Below are positions 9,674-20,043 of a DNA stretch of 64,000 bases, piece by piece. The translations under genes and the position numbers were made by a program. The DNA is taken from the NCBI GenBank assembly GCA_021841585.1, contig JAKBUS010000004.1:1-64000 (forward strand), written 5' to 3'. The DNA comes from Pseudomonadota bacterium (GTDB lineage: Bacteria > Pseudomonadota > Gammaproteobacteria > Acidiferrobacterales > Acidiferrobacteraceae). Under the pieces are notes generated by a model that saw only the letters and a list, made by a program, of their open reading frames with translations, did no database searches and had not been told where the DNA came from. Numbering within the stretch: the first letter of the stretch is position 1; each line of letters starts with the position of its first letter.

Positions 9674-12157
9674 GTGTCGACATCTGAACCCACACCCTCT
9701 CCATCACGCCCCCGCCCACGGTGGCGGTTTTGGGCGCTGCTCGCGCTCGCGGTGGGCGGCTTTAACACGTTGCTCGGAATCGGCGCCTGGACGTGGTGGA
9801 CCTGGGACCATCTGCCCGCGGTACGCGCCCTCGAGGATTGGCATCCCGAGCAGCCATTGCGCATCTACGCCGCCAACGGCCGGCTGCTACAGGCCATAGG
9901 CCCCCAGATCCGCTTCGCGCTGCCCCTCACGAAGATCCCGAAACACCTCCAGGAGGCCTTCATCGCCGCCGAAAACGGGCGATTCTACAGCCACGACCCC
10001 CTGTATTATCCGGTGAGCTACCCGGGGATCCTGCGCGCCGCATTCGTGGACATCATCCATCTGGCGCCGGTACAGGGCGCGAGCACGATCGCCGAGCAGG
10101 TCGCGCGCAACTTCTATCTCTCGCCGAAAAAGACGATCGCGCGCAAGGTCGCCGAGATCCTCCTTGCCTACAAGCTCGCCGGTCGCCTCACGCGCGCGCA
10201 GATTCTCGATCTCTACCTGAACAAGATCTATCTCGGCCAGGGCGCCTATGGCGTCGAGGCCGCGGCGCGCACTTATTATGGCAAGGACGTCTCGCAGCTC
10301 ACGCTCGCGCAGATGGCGACCCTGGCCGGATTGCCGGCCGCCCCCTCCTATTTCAATCCGGTCAAGGACCCACAGCTTGCCCGCAAGCGCCGCGACTACG
10401 TGTTGCGCCGCATGTTTGCCGATCACGACATCACGCACCACGCCATGGTCCTCGCCGAGGCGCAACCGATTCGTACGCATTATCATGCGCCCGCCAACAG
10501 TATCGCGCCCTATGCGACCGATTGGATCCGCAAATGGCTAGTGAAGCGCTTCGGGGCGAGCTTCACCTACCGCCGCGGGCTACGCGTCTATACGACCATC
10601 TCACCTCGGGATCAGCGCGCCGCCGATCACAGTCTGGCGGTGGGGCTTGAGAACTACGCGATGGGGCTAGACAGCCTCGACCCCAAGATCTGGCGGGGGC
10701 CGATTGCACGCTTGAAGGGCGCGGCCCTGAAGGCGGCGCTCGCCGGCGAGCGACCGTCCGTGCTCCCCGACCGCGACCCGGCGAACCTACGCTGGGGAGT
10801 GGTCGTGCAAAGCGCCCCGGGGCAGGCGCGCGTGCGTCTCGAGGGGCATCGCAGCATCATCCTGGACTACCGGGACATCGCCTGGGTCCGTCTGCCGCCA
10901 CAAGGCCTGCAGGCCGGAGCGGTAAACCAGATCCTGAAACCCGGCGACCTCATATGGCTGCGCCACTATGTATCAGCGACTAATGCCGGGGCCGGCAACC
11001 GCGCCTGGGGTGCGACCGCGGTGTGGCAACATGTCGCCAATGCCGGCTGGCAACTGGCGGTGGTGCCCAAGGCCCAGGGTGCGCTCGTCTCCCTCGACGC
11101 GCGCACCGGCGCGATCCTAGCCCTGAATGGCGGCTTTAGCTACAAGCTCAGCCACTTCGATCGCGCGCTGTACGCCTATCGCCAGCCAGGATCGGGCTTC
11201 AAGCCCTTCGTCTACGCCGCGGCCATGGATGCCCCGGCCCTGAAGGCCGCCGGCGATCGCCACTACCTGACACCGGTATCGCTCATCAAGGATACGCCGC
11301 TTAGCGTGCCGCTTCCCGATGGCAGCGATTACCGGCCGACCAATTACAGCAACACCTTCTCGCGCACGCCGATCGCGGTCTGGCAGGATCTGGCCGACTC
11401 CCATAACGTTCCGAGCGTGCGCCTGCTGCTCCATATCGGCATCCCGTACGCCGCCGCTTATGTCCATCGCTTCGGCTTTCCGGTTCAGCAGATCCCGCAG
11501 GTCCCATCCATGGTGCTCGGCTCTGGTGACTACACGCCCATGCAGATAGTCCGCGGCTACGCGACCTTTGCAAGCGGGGGCTATCGGCCCCGCCCCTACC
11601 TGATCTCGCGCATCCAGACCACAAGCGGCGGCCATATCTCCCTGCGTGACTGCGCCCTCGGCTACCATCCCGAGACAGCGTCGACACCCGCCATACCGCC
11701 CGGCGTCGCCTTCCTGATGACGCGCATGATGGAGCGCGTCATCCACCAGGGCACGGGGGTTGCCGCCCAAATCCTCCACCGCCGGGCACTGGCCGGCAAG
11801 ACCGGCACCACCAACGGCGAGACCAACGCGTGGTTTACAGGCTACAGCCCGCGCGTGGTCACCACCGTATGGGTGGGCTATGACGACAACCACAGTCTCG
11901 GGCGCTGGGCGGCCGGCGCCCGCGAGGCCCTGCCCATCTGGATCCACTTCATGAAGGCCGCGCTCCAGAATGAACGAGGCCTGCGATTCACAAAGCCCGC
12001 ATCCGTCGTGCGCCGGCGCTACAATCCCAAGACCGGCCTATTGGCCGACTCCGGGCCCTATAAGGCCTATTTCCTTAAGGGCTATCTGCCCCCCCATGGC
12101 GGCGCGGGTTTCGGGGCCATCAAGCACTTCTTTCATAGGCTCGCGAACTTCTTATAA
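9674..12157 (+). CDS. Class A penicillin-binding protein (PBP1A-like, glycosyltransferase/transpeptidase)
   Basis: GT51 motifs (AFIAAENGRFYSH, GASTIAEQVARNFYLS, ARKVAEILLAYKL) and transpeptidase SxxK (GSGFKPF), SxN (SHN), KTG (GKTGTTNGETNAWFTGY). GTG start. Confidence 0.92.
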   Translation: MSTSEPTPSPSRPRPRWRFWALLALAVGGFNTLLGIGAWTWWTWDHLPAVRALEDWHPEQPLRIYAANGRLLQAIGPQIRFALPLTKIPKHLQEAFIAAENGRFYSHDPLYYPVSYPGILRAAFVDIIHLAPVQGASTIAEQVARNFYLSPKKTIARKVAEILLAYKLAGRLTRAQILDLYLNKIYLGQGAYGVEAAARTYYGKDVSQLTLAQMATLAGLPAAPSYFNPVKDPQLARKRRDYVLRRMFADHDITHHAMVLAEAQPIRTHYHAPANSIAPYATDWIRKWLVKRFGASFTYRRGLRVYTTISPRDQRAADHSLAVGLENYAMGLDSLDPKIWRGPIARLKGAALKAALAGERPSVLPDRDPANLRWGVVVQSAPGQARVRLEGHRSIILDYRDIAWVRLPPQGLQAGAVNQILKPGDLIWLRHYVSATNAGAGNRAWGATAVWQHVANAGWQLAVVPKAQGALVSLDARTGAILALNGGFSYKLSHFDRALYAYRQPGSGFKPFVYAAAMDAPALKAAGDRHYLTPVSLIKDTPLSVPLPDGSDYRPTNYSNTFSRTPIAVWQDLADSHNVPSVRLLLHIGIPYAAAYVHRFGFPVQQIPQVPSMVLGSGDYTPMQIVRGYATFASGGYRPRPYLISRIQTTSGGHISLRDCALGYHPETASTPAIPPGVAFLMTRMMERVIHQGTGVAAQILHRRALAGKTGTTNGETNAWFTGYSPRVVTTVWVGYDDNHSLGRWAAGAREALPIWIHFMKAALQNERGLRFTKPASVVRRRYNPKTGLLADSGPYKAYFLKGYLPPHGGAGFGAIKHFFHRLANFL

Positions 12158-12189
12158 GGCCGCAAACCCGCCATCCGCCCATCGGTCAC

Positions 12190-13527
12190 TCAATAACCGG
12201 GGTATTTTTGCTCCATTCGCGCGCGCAGCGCGTGATCGGGTTGGTGACTGGCGTCGCCGGGGTCTCCGTCATACCATTTTGCAAACGCCACGAGGTCTTC
12301 GGCGAGTTCGGTTATGACGTCACGCAACTCCAAGGGCTCGAGAAGGGACGCCGGAATAGTCTCCGCCCCCCACAAGGCCCCCAGGATGTTGCCGGTGATC
12401 GAGCCGGTCGAATCGGAGTCACCACCATGGTTGACCGCACGGATCACGCCGTCGCTGAAATCCCGGGCGGTCAGCGCACAATAGACTCCAACGGCCAGGG
12501 CCTCCTCGGCGATCCAGCCCTCACCAATATGCGGGATCGCGGCGACGGGATCGTCGGGGCACTGCTGTGCCCATTTTTCGGCCCGCTGCAGTGCATCCTC
12601 GGTGTTTGCACCGTGCCGCTCACGGGCCAAACACTCGTGGACGCAGGCAAGCGCCTCTTTTACATCACGCCCCCGCACGATCTCGGCGATCAGTACCGCC
12701 AGTGCCCCGGCGGCAATCGCGCCCGTCGGATGACCGTGGGTGAGCGCCGCCAAGGCCTTGCCGAGCGCCATGGTCTTGCGCGGCTCATAGCCCACCCAAC
12801 CGTGCACGAGCCCCACCGGGGCGATACGCATGACACCCCCGCAGCCCTTGCTGTCATTAGTGGCAGGCTCGCCTAAGACTGTCATCGCTTCCAGTGCCGC
12901 AAGACATGTCGCCCCCGGGCCGCGGCGGTGGTGGAGATCGTCGTGGCTCATGAGCCAGCCATCCTGGGAGCGGCCGTCGCCGGCCGGGGGCCACTCCAAA
13001 ACGCCCCCATCGCGTCCGAAACGCGGCGGCCGCCCGGTCTGGGTACTGAACCAGCGGTCATAGGCCGCCGCCACCAGGCCCTCGACCGTCCCGCGATTGC
13101 CCAAGGCACGACGCATGCCGTCACGGATCAGGCCCTCGGCGGTAAAGAGCGTCATCTGCGTGTCATCGGTGATCGCCCCCATGCGCCCGTAAGCCAAGGC
13201 ATAACCGGTGATCCCGGTGGCTCCGAAACGCGCCAAGATCTCCGGATACCGCAGAAACTCCACCGGCGCGCCGAGGGCGTCACCCGCCGCCCCGCCGACG
13301 AGACAACCCACGAAGCGCGAGCGCAGAAGCGCCTTTCGCGTCTCTTTGTCTGCGCGCGCCACGGAAGACGGAGCGGCCGAGGCGGACGTCCCATGCGCAC
13401 CTTCCGGCTGGCGGCCCGGCCCTTTTGTCACCGCGCCCACCGCATCGGGCATGCCGGCCTCATTGATTGCGGGATGCGCATACCACGCGGTCGGCGGGCC
13501 TTGCTGTTTTCGTCCTTGCGCATACAC
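12190..13527 (-). CDS. ADP-ribosylglycohydrolase (DraG-like) family protein
   Basis: RFVGCLVGGAAGDALGAPVEF, GAITDDTQMTLFTAEGL, NHGGDSDSTGSITGNILGALWG. The start may lie downstream of the ORF opening. Confidence 0.9.
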   Translation of the reverse strand: MYAQGRKQQGPPTAWYAHPAINEAGMPDAVGAVTKGPGRQPEGAHGTSASAAPSSVARADKETRKALLRSRFVGCLVGGAAGDALGAPVEFLRYPEILARFGATGITGYALAYGRMGAITDDTQMTLFTAEGLIRDGMRRALGNRGTVEGLVAAAYDRWFSTQTGRPPRFGRDGGVLEWPPAGDGRSQDGWLMSHDDLHHRRGPGATCLAALEAMTVLGEPATNDSKGCGGVMRIAPVGLVHGWVGYEPRKTMALGKALAALTHGHPTGAIAAGALAVLIAEIVRGRDVKEALACVHECLARERHGANTEDALQRAEKWAQQCPDDPVAAIPHIGEGWIAEEALAVGVYCALTARDFSDGVIRAVNHGGDSDSTGSITGNILGALWGAETIPASLLEPLELRDVITELAEDLVAFAKWYDGDPGDASHQPDHALRARMEQKYPGY

Positions 13528-13633
13528 ACCTCACGTCTCGTTGTCGCGCTTCCATTATACCCATCCCCGCCGCACGGCCTCTTTGGAGCTGCCATCCCCG
13601 CCGGACCCTGGCGTCACAGGCCCCTGGGCACCG

Positions 13634-13987
13634 CTAGCCCGCCGGGCTTACCGACGTGATGCGATAGGTCAATTCCTCGCCCTCGTCATCGATGACCGTG
13701 AAATGCTCGCCCGCCACCAGGACCTTGTTGAACACATTCGTGCCATACGGAAGGGCCGGCTCGTCCGGACACCAGGTCCGCCATCCACAGAAATCGAAGC
13801 GTGCGCCGTCACGGTCCGTAACGAGCGTGCAAGGATACTTCTGGGGACCCTCGTCGTTGCAGTCCTCCACCGTATAGCCCATCCACTCTCCCGGTATCAA
13901 CCGGCGCTCGTCATCGACCGCCCCTAGAAACATGATCTTCTCATCCGGCTCCACGACCCACTCCGCTATCACGCGCATGACCGTCAT
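13634..13987 (-). CDS. Conserved-looking small protein of unknown function
   Basis: ~117 aa acidic ORF (MTVMRVIAEWVVEPDEKIMFLGAV...TYRITSVSPAG), same strand as its neighbours. No family recognised. Confidence 0.6.
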   Translation of the reverse strand: MTVMRVIAEWVVEPDEKIMFLGAVDDERRLIPGEWMGYTVEDCNDEGPQKYPCTLVTDRDGARFDFCGWRTWCPDEPALPYGTNVFNKVLVAGEHFTVIDDEGEELTYRITSVSPAG

Positions 13988-14190
13988 AATCACCCCCTCG
14001 TTTATAATATCGATGTGCCCAATCGACCTTCGGTCGCACCCGGATCCCAAACCAGATCCCCAACCAGACCCGCCCGCGCGCGGATGCCTGAACCCATAAC
14101 AGCCAACGCACGCCAAACCCGCGGGCGTGCTCATCAATGACCCCGATATCTAACGCACCCGGGGGCCGCGACAACACGGCTCGTCGCGCC

Positions 14191-16305
14191 TCATGACACG
14201 GCGGCTGTGAACCCCATGCCACGGCCGTAAGCGCGGCCACGGCCGCGCCATGCCGCGTGGATGGCCTTCACAAGACCGGTGGGGGTCCAGGACTCCTCGA
14301 GACGCAGACCCTGGAGGACGGCAGCGACATCGCCCACGGTCAGGCCCTCGCATTGATCCAGAAGGCGCATCTCCGGCAGCGGCAGTCCCGCCGTCATCCC
14401 ATGATCGGCGAGGATGTGCGCCACGAGCGCGTGCCGCTGCTCGCGGGCGAGCGGATGAAACGTGACGATGCGATCGAAACGACGGAAGGCGGCCTCGTCG
14501 AGATCGTCGCAGGCATTGGTGGTGGCGATAAAGACCCCCTCGAAACACTCCATCTGCGTCAGCATCTCGTTGACCTGCGTCACCTCCCAGTGGTGGCGCG
14601 CCCAGGCACGGCTGCGCAAGAAGGAATCGCATTCATCCAGCAACAACACCGCGCCCTGCGCACGGGCGCGATCAAACATCTCGGCCATGCGCCGTTCGGA
14701 CATACCCAGATAGGGATCCAGCAGATCCGAGGCCCGATAGGCGAGCAGCGGCCGCCCCAGGGTCTCGGCCAGATGCCGCGCCCACGCGCTCTTTCCGGTA
14801 CCAGGCGCCCCCGCGCACAAGACCCGGGCGCATCCCCGGCGGCCGACGCCGGCAGCCAGGGCCGTCAGATCACAGTCGGCATTCACGAACGCCGTTTCAT
14901 AGCCGAGCCACGCGCCCTCTCGGTCTGGCAATGCCGCGTGGCCTAGCGCCGCCAAAAGCCCATTCAACACCCGCCCGCAATACTCGGCGCGGGCCTCGGC
15001 ATCATCGATGGCCGCAAGCCCCGTGGTACGGGCGGCCTGCGCAAGCAGACCGGGGACCAGGCGCTCGTGGCGCGCGATGCGGCCGGCCAGCGGATGGCCA
15101 GCCAGGCCCAGGGGCGCCAGATATTCAGCGGCAAGGCGCGCGCGGACCGCCATCGGCGGCGGCGGGATCTCGCAAGCCAGACTAAAGCGTCGCAGCAGCG
15201 CCGGATCGATATCATCGATCTTGTTGCCGATCCAGATCACGGGGCTTGCCGTTTGCTCTAGGAGATCAATCGAAAAGCCCTTGCCGACACCGACCCGATC
15301 GGTCATTCCGGGGAATGCGTATTCCTCCCGAAAATAGTCCTCGACCTCATCGAACAACACGACCGCCCGCTGGCCGTGGGCGGCGAGTTGCGTCACCAGC
15401 CGCAACGCCCGCGCCCGCCCTTGAGGCGCCAGGGTATCGCCATGGGCATTGGTGACGGCTACCTCGAGAAGGCGCATGCCCAGATCGGCCGCAAGCGCCC
15501 GCGCCAAGGCGGTCTTACCGGTACCTGGGGGCCCATAAAACAGGACATTCACGCCACGCTCGCCATGAGTGGCGCCCTTTAGGAGCGGCCCTGCCAGCGT
15601 AAGCACATGGGCGAGGTGAGCGAAGTCGGCCACGGCCCGCGGCGGCTCTCCGCCGGTCTTCAGGTAAGAGGCGAGCAGCGTTGCCGCTGATAGGTTCGGT
15701 TCGAGCAGGCGCGCCAGCAGGTCCGGGGCGGTCTCCAGCCAATCATCCAGGTCGCTCCCGTAACCCGGGGTCTCCACGGTCACGAGACCGACGGCCACGA
15801 GCACGGACCCGCGCGCCAGCACCGCCGCCACCTCCGACTCCGTCACCCCGAGGCAAACGGCGGTCAGCGCGATCAACTCGGCGCGGCTCCGCACCTTGCT
15901 CATGTGCTCAAGGCCCTGCCGAAAGAGCCCAGGGGCCTTGGCGAGCGCGGCAAAGAGCAGGACCTCCTGCTCGATGGCGTTCAAGTGAATTTCGGCGCTC
16001 AAGGTTTGCACGCCGGGCAGGCCGGCGAGTGCCGTCTTTTCGGCGGCCTGCAAGGCGGCCCGCATGGCCGCCAGGATGCCCCGCCGGGAGGCATCGCGGG
16101 AGAGAGTCCCAAGACCCAGCAGCCGCCGCATCTGAAACGCCTCGGCCTCCTCGTGTTCCTCATCACCCTCGTCTAGACGCAACGACCGCCAGCCTTCGAT
16201 CTTCAGCAGCCCGCGCAAAAGCCACAGGCGCATGCGCGCCTCCAGGGCCGGCCACTGGCCATAACCGGTATTGCGCCGCAACCCGCGCGCAACGACTTTT
16301 TTCAT
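14191..16305 (-). CDS. Tandem-AAA+ ATPase
   Basis: Two Walker A motifs (GPPGTGKT and GAPGTGKS), Walker B (VVLFDEVEDYF, VLLLDECDSFL), arginine-finger-like RRF segments, and an N-terminal ~250 aa helical region. Confidence 0.85.
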   Translation of the reverse strand: MKKVVARGLRRNTGYGQWPALEARMRLWLLRGLLKIEGWRSLRLDEGDEEHEEAEAFQMRRLLGLGTLSRDASRRGILAAMRAALQAAEKTALAGLPGVQTLSAEIHLNAIEQEVLLFAALAKAPGLFRQGLEHMSKVRSRAELIALTAVCLGVTESEVAAVLARGSVLVAVGLVTVETPGYGSDLDDWLETAPDLLARLLEPNLSAATLLASYLKTGGEPPRAVADFAHLAHVLTLAGPLLKGATHGERGVNVLFYGPPGTGKTALARALAADLGMRLLEVAVTNAHGDTLAPQGRARALRLVTQLAAHGQRAVVLFDEVEDYFREEYAFPGMTDRVGVGKGFSIDLLEQTASPVIWIGNKIDDIDPALLRRFSLACEIPPPPMAVRARLAAEYLAPLGLAGHPLAGRIARHERLVPGLLAQAARTTGLAAIDDAEARAEYCGRVLNGLLAALGHAALPDREGAWLGYETAFVNADCDLTALAAGVGRRGCARVLCAGAPGTGKSAWARHLAETLGRPLLAYRASDLLDPYLGMSERRMAEMFDRARAQGAVLLLDECDSFLRSRAWARHHWEVTQVNEMLTQMECFEGVFIATTNACDDLDEAAFRRFDRIVTFHPLAREQRHALVAHILADHGMTAGLPLPEMRLLDQCEGLTVGDVAAVLQGLRLEESWTPTGLVKAIHAAWRGRGRAYGRGMGFTAAVS

Positions 16306-17356
16306 GATATTCACCGTCAAGACAACGAACTTACGACACCGCTCATCATGCGCCGCGCTTGCCTCATTTCCTGTCGCACCGCGTCCCGTCTGAACTCAGA
16401 CAGCCATGACCTCCCCCGATCAGGCCATGACCCAGACCCCTTTGAGCCCAAGTTTGAGACCGGCGGCCCAATCTCGCATCCCCCGCGCCCCGGATCGCCA
16501 CATGGGCCTACCGCGGTCACCGCTCGCGCGATTCGCGGATCGCGCTAGGGCCACTGGGTATTTATGGGACGCCGGCTTGTGGCCCCACCATGGCGCATCA
16601 CCGCTTACGCTCGCGGCCGCACATCACTTTGTGATGAGCCTCATCCCAAATGCACGGATGACCCTGCCACGGCGGAGGCGCTATTAGAGCGCCTTTTCTA
16701 TCACGAATCTTTGATAATACTCAGTCATTCATAGCGATATGATAATATTCCCGCAATTATTGCGTCCGCTTACCTCATTCAGAACCTACGGACATGGGCC
16801 TTACCGGTCACGTGTCATTTCTTCAAAGAACACCTCACAAGCCGCGACACAGACACATTCTCTGGTCAGCACGCGGATGCGCCATTCCGCGGAACCTGCC
16901 ACGCATGCCTGCCGTGCCATTTCGGCAGATGCCATCGCAAAGATTTTGTCTCCTTTCGGATACAAAATACCTGGAAATTTCCCAGCATTACATCCTTATG
17001 CCCGCGCACCCTTGCCTTGTGCACGGCCAATACAGGACCCTTATCACAACATGGCCTGCGAATGCCCTATCATGCTGCTTGCACCGGTATCTTTGCTGCA
17101 ATCATTTGGTATCAAGAATATTCAGGAACTTGTCCCGATCATTCGCACACATGAGACACGACGGGCATCGCGTACAGGACAGTGAGTCGCCACCCTTTGC
17201 GCCACCACCATGCAGGATAGGTGCGCGGCGCTTGACGGGGATCGTAATTGCGCCCGCGCGGGCGACAGGCCGGGACGAGAAATATGAATGCTCGCCCTCA
17301 CCCCGCATGGACCCGCATAAGCGGCATGCGCGCCGCGCGGCAACCAGGAGAATCCT

Positions 17357-17932
17357 ATGCATGTCCTTTACGGCATGGACTTTAGGTTCAACCGCGGCGC
17401 TCATGGTGAGGGATTTGAAAGTTTCCAGATTACTGCCCGCCCGGACCCGGGACACCCCACGTCGTTGCGTGACACCTTGGGGCATATCGAGCGAATCATC
17501 GATACCGTGGTACAAGGGGGCGCGCGCATAGACGTCCCCGACGGGGGCTCTTGCGCCATCATCGAGCTTAGCAAGATCTCCGTGTACAACGAGGCCTTTT
17601 CGAAGATCGGGGGCGGGTTTGACTATAGAGGCAAGTATCGGCCGGCCTCCGGCGAGCGCTCGGTGCAGTACCTCACCGCTAGCGTCCGCGGCATAGTCCG
17701 GCGCCTTTTCAACGGCACGATAGACGCCCGCGTCACCTCTTTCCTGTCAGCGGGACCGATCATCAATCTGGCTCTTTTCGATCGGATCCTGGCGGACCGG
17801 AAATTCCGCGCGAGCGACGAGGCGCAAGAGGTTCTGGCGCGCATTGCCACTCTACGCGCCGGGCGGCGTTCCGCCGATCTTGACGAATGGGTGGCGCTTC
17901 TGGGCCGGAAAGATTCGGCAAGGCCGGCATGA
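17357..17932 (+). CDS. Hypothetical protein
   Basis: 191 aa ORF with SD AGGAG 6 nt upstream of the ATG and globular composition. No family recognised. Confidence 0.6.
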   Translation: MHVLYGMDFRFNRGAHGEGFESFQITARPDPGHPTSLRDTLGHIERIIDTVVQGGARIDVPDGGSCAIIELSKISVYNEAFSKIGGGFDYRGKYRPASGERSVQYLTASVRGIVRRLFNGTIDARVTSFLSAGPIINLALFDRILADRKFRASDEAQEVLARIATLRAGRRSADLDEWVALLGRKDSARPA

Positions 17933-18389
17933 CGGCCGGGCGGGAATCCGTATCGAATTTCGCGCATGCCTTAATTGCGATTTATTGACGACTGTAAAGG
18001 GCCATCGCGATCCCCGCCGCGAGATGGCGCCCATACACGAGGTTTCCACCTCATTTGGGCGCGGCGGCGGCGGTCTTCGGTCCCAGCCATGAGCCTAAAC
18101 GGCCTTGATGGCCGCGGTCGTGCCCTCATATGGCGTGCGGATAGCTGGGTCCGCCTCGCCTCGAAGGCGACGCCTTATCGCCGTGCCATAAAAACCCGAC
18201 CCTGTCTGGCCCGATGGGCCCATGAGCCGGGGCCCTGTTATGGCATGAGGGCGCGCTATGGATATTGGAACACCGGATGGGCGCGCATTGAGGGCATGAC
18301 ACAAAAGGGCCCGCCTGGGGCGTGCGACCCGGATTGGCGGCTTGCGCGCGGGTCAAAGGCCAAAACGAAGACCCCGCTCCAAATCAATA

Positions 18390-19706
18390 TCAAACGGCCA
18401 GGCGGGCGCGTATCTCGTCTGCCTGGCTTCTGATGACGGCTGCAGGCCCCATAAGCGCGGTAAAGGCGTATGGATTGAGAAATTGTCGGCCCCAAAAAAG
18501 ATTCCGATCCGCCTCCGTCAGCGCCGCTTCCTCACAAACACTCCGCCAGTTATCCGCAATCCCGTCGAGTTGCCCTTTGACGAGAGTGATGGCCTCGGTC
18601 TCGCTAAGCTGAAAATGATGCGCCCCCTCAAGACAGGAGGCGATCCGGCTCATGCGGTTCTTGCCGTTGATCAGCATCGCCTGGGTCGCCTCTTGTCCGC
18701 TCCTGATCTGAGGACAAATGTCGTAGGCGGGCGTCAAGCTAAGGGCGTCCCCATCCCAGAACGCGGCATGGTTCCTGGCATGATCGTCGGTGTTCCCGCA
18801 AAGGATATTGAAGACCATACGCGCGAATAATTCGCGCAGTGTTTCAGAGGGCCTTGTGAAGCGGTGGCGGACCCTTTCGGCAAGATCCTCGTAGCTTGCA
18901 TAGCGGGCCATCATTTCATCGAGGCCCAGAATGGTCAGCGCTGACACCAACGGCTTGCGGCGCCAGCCATCATCCGCTCGTATCCGATCAAAGCGCCCGA
19001 CTATCAGCGCATCTTTCCCAGAAGCGCGGACGAGCGAGACGTCCGCCGCATTGATCCCGCACAGACGAGCAAGGCGCATGGCAACGAATTCCCCTTTTAC
19101 GACGCTAAAGAGGTCGCTAGACGAGGCAAACTTCGCGATATACTTCGTCGCGCCGTCTTCGATCAGCGCCTTTGGCCTGGCCCCCCCGATTGAACTACCG
19201 TGGTAGAGGGCCTGATCCAACTCGGGCGAAAGTGGGGTGCCCCGCTCGACCCGCTCAGCCGACTGGATCAACTCTTCGAGAGTGGCGTTGAGCGGCGCGC
19301 GCGGCTGGTAATTGGTGGGCGAAAGCTGAAAATCGAGCGCCCCAATGCGATCCGAGCCTGATTCGAGCAGATAGGTCAGCTCGGAAAGGTCTGGCTCGGT
19401 AACCTCGTTAGCCTTGGCGCCAAACTTGCGATTGAGGATAACGCGCCGTCCCCAGGCGTCCGGGGACGCATCGCGAATGCAACCGGGCATGGTCAGGCCG
19501 GCAAGGAGCGGCAATTCACCGGCCTCTAGGGGCAGCTCCGGCAGATAAAGCGGGATCGCATCGCGCCGCTCGCGATAGGTTCTGCCATAATTGAAAGCGA
19601 CAAGCCCGTCATGAGCATGGAGCCGCCCCGCCACAACCGGCGTCGTGGCATTCGGCAACCAGGCCCACACATACGCCTCATGGTATTTTGGCGCCTCAGA
19701 AGTCAT
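18390..19706 (-). CDS. hipA: HipA-family serine/threonine kinase toxin (module 1)
   Basis: SSIGGARPKAL glycine-rich motif, NTDDHARNHAAFW catalytic motif, SLTPAYDICP. Start likely MTSEAPKYH at 19706. Confidence 0.9.
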   Translation of the reverse strand: MTSEAPKYHEAYVWAWLPNATTPVVAGRLHAHDGLVAFNYGRTYRERRDAIPLYLPELPLEAGELPLLAGLTMPGCIRDASPDAWGRRVILNRKFGAKANEVTEPDLSELTYLLESGSDRIGALDFQLSPTNYQPRAPLNATLEELIQSAERVERGTPLSPELDQALYHGSSIGGARPKALIEDGATKYIAKFASSSDLFSVVKGEFVAMRLARLCGINAADVSLVRASGKDALIVGRFDRIRADDGWRRKPLVSALTILGLDEMMARYASYEDLAERVRHRFTRPSETLRELFARMVFNILCGNTDDHARNHAAFWDGDALSLTPAYDICPQIRSGQEATQAMLINGKNRMSRIASCLEGAHHFQLSETEAITLVKGQLDGIADNWRSVCEEAALTEADRNLFWGRQFLNPYAFTALMGPAAVIRSQADEIRARLAV

Positions 19707-20034
19707 CGACGACCTTCTTGCCGGCCTTGTAGACATGCTTGGGCAATAGCGCTATACGGTCGTCCGTACGCTCGGAAAGCCCCGCGACACCCTTCTCGTC
19801 TGCGTCAAACAGCTTCACGCCCACAACGGCGGCCGCTTCGAACATCAGTCCGATTTCGACCTTAGGGTCACCCTTTTCGATGCGCTGCAAGGTGCTCCGC
19901 GAGATACCGACCCGCGCCGCCAATTCCGGCGTCGTTAACCTTCGTTGCATGCGCCCAAGCCGAATCATTTTCCCGAACAGGGAAAGCCCTTCGAGCGCAT
20001 AGCGTGAGTATGTTCGTTGCTGATTAGCAGCCAT
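19696..20034 (-). CDS. hipB: XRE-type HipB-like antitoxin (module 1)
   Basis: HTH RLTTPELAARVGISRSTLQRIEKGDPKVEIG. Overlaps the start of hipA. Confidence 0.88.
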   Translation of the reverse strand: MAANQQRTYSRYALEGLSLFGKMIRLGRMQRRLTTPELAARVGISRSTLQRIEKGDPKVEIGLMFEAAAVVGVKLFDADEKGVAGLSERTDDRIALLPKHVYKAGKKVVDDF

Positions 20035-20043
20035 ATCACAACC

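Noticed and set aside
11117-11947. 276-aa minus-strand ORF within the PBP gene
   Set aside because: Antisense shadow of a clearly coding transpeptidase domain.
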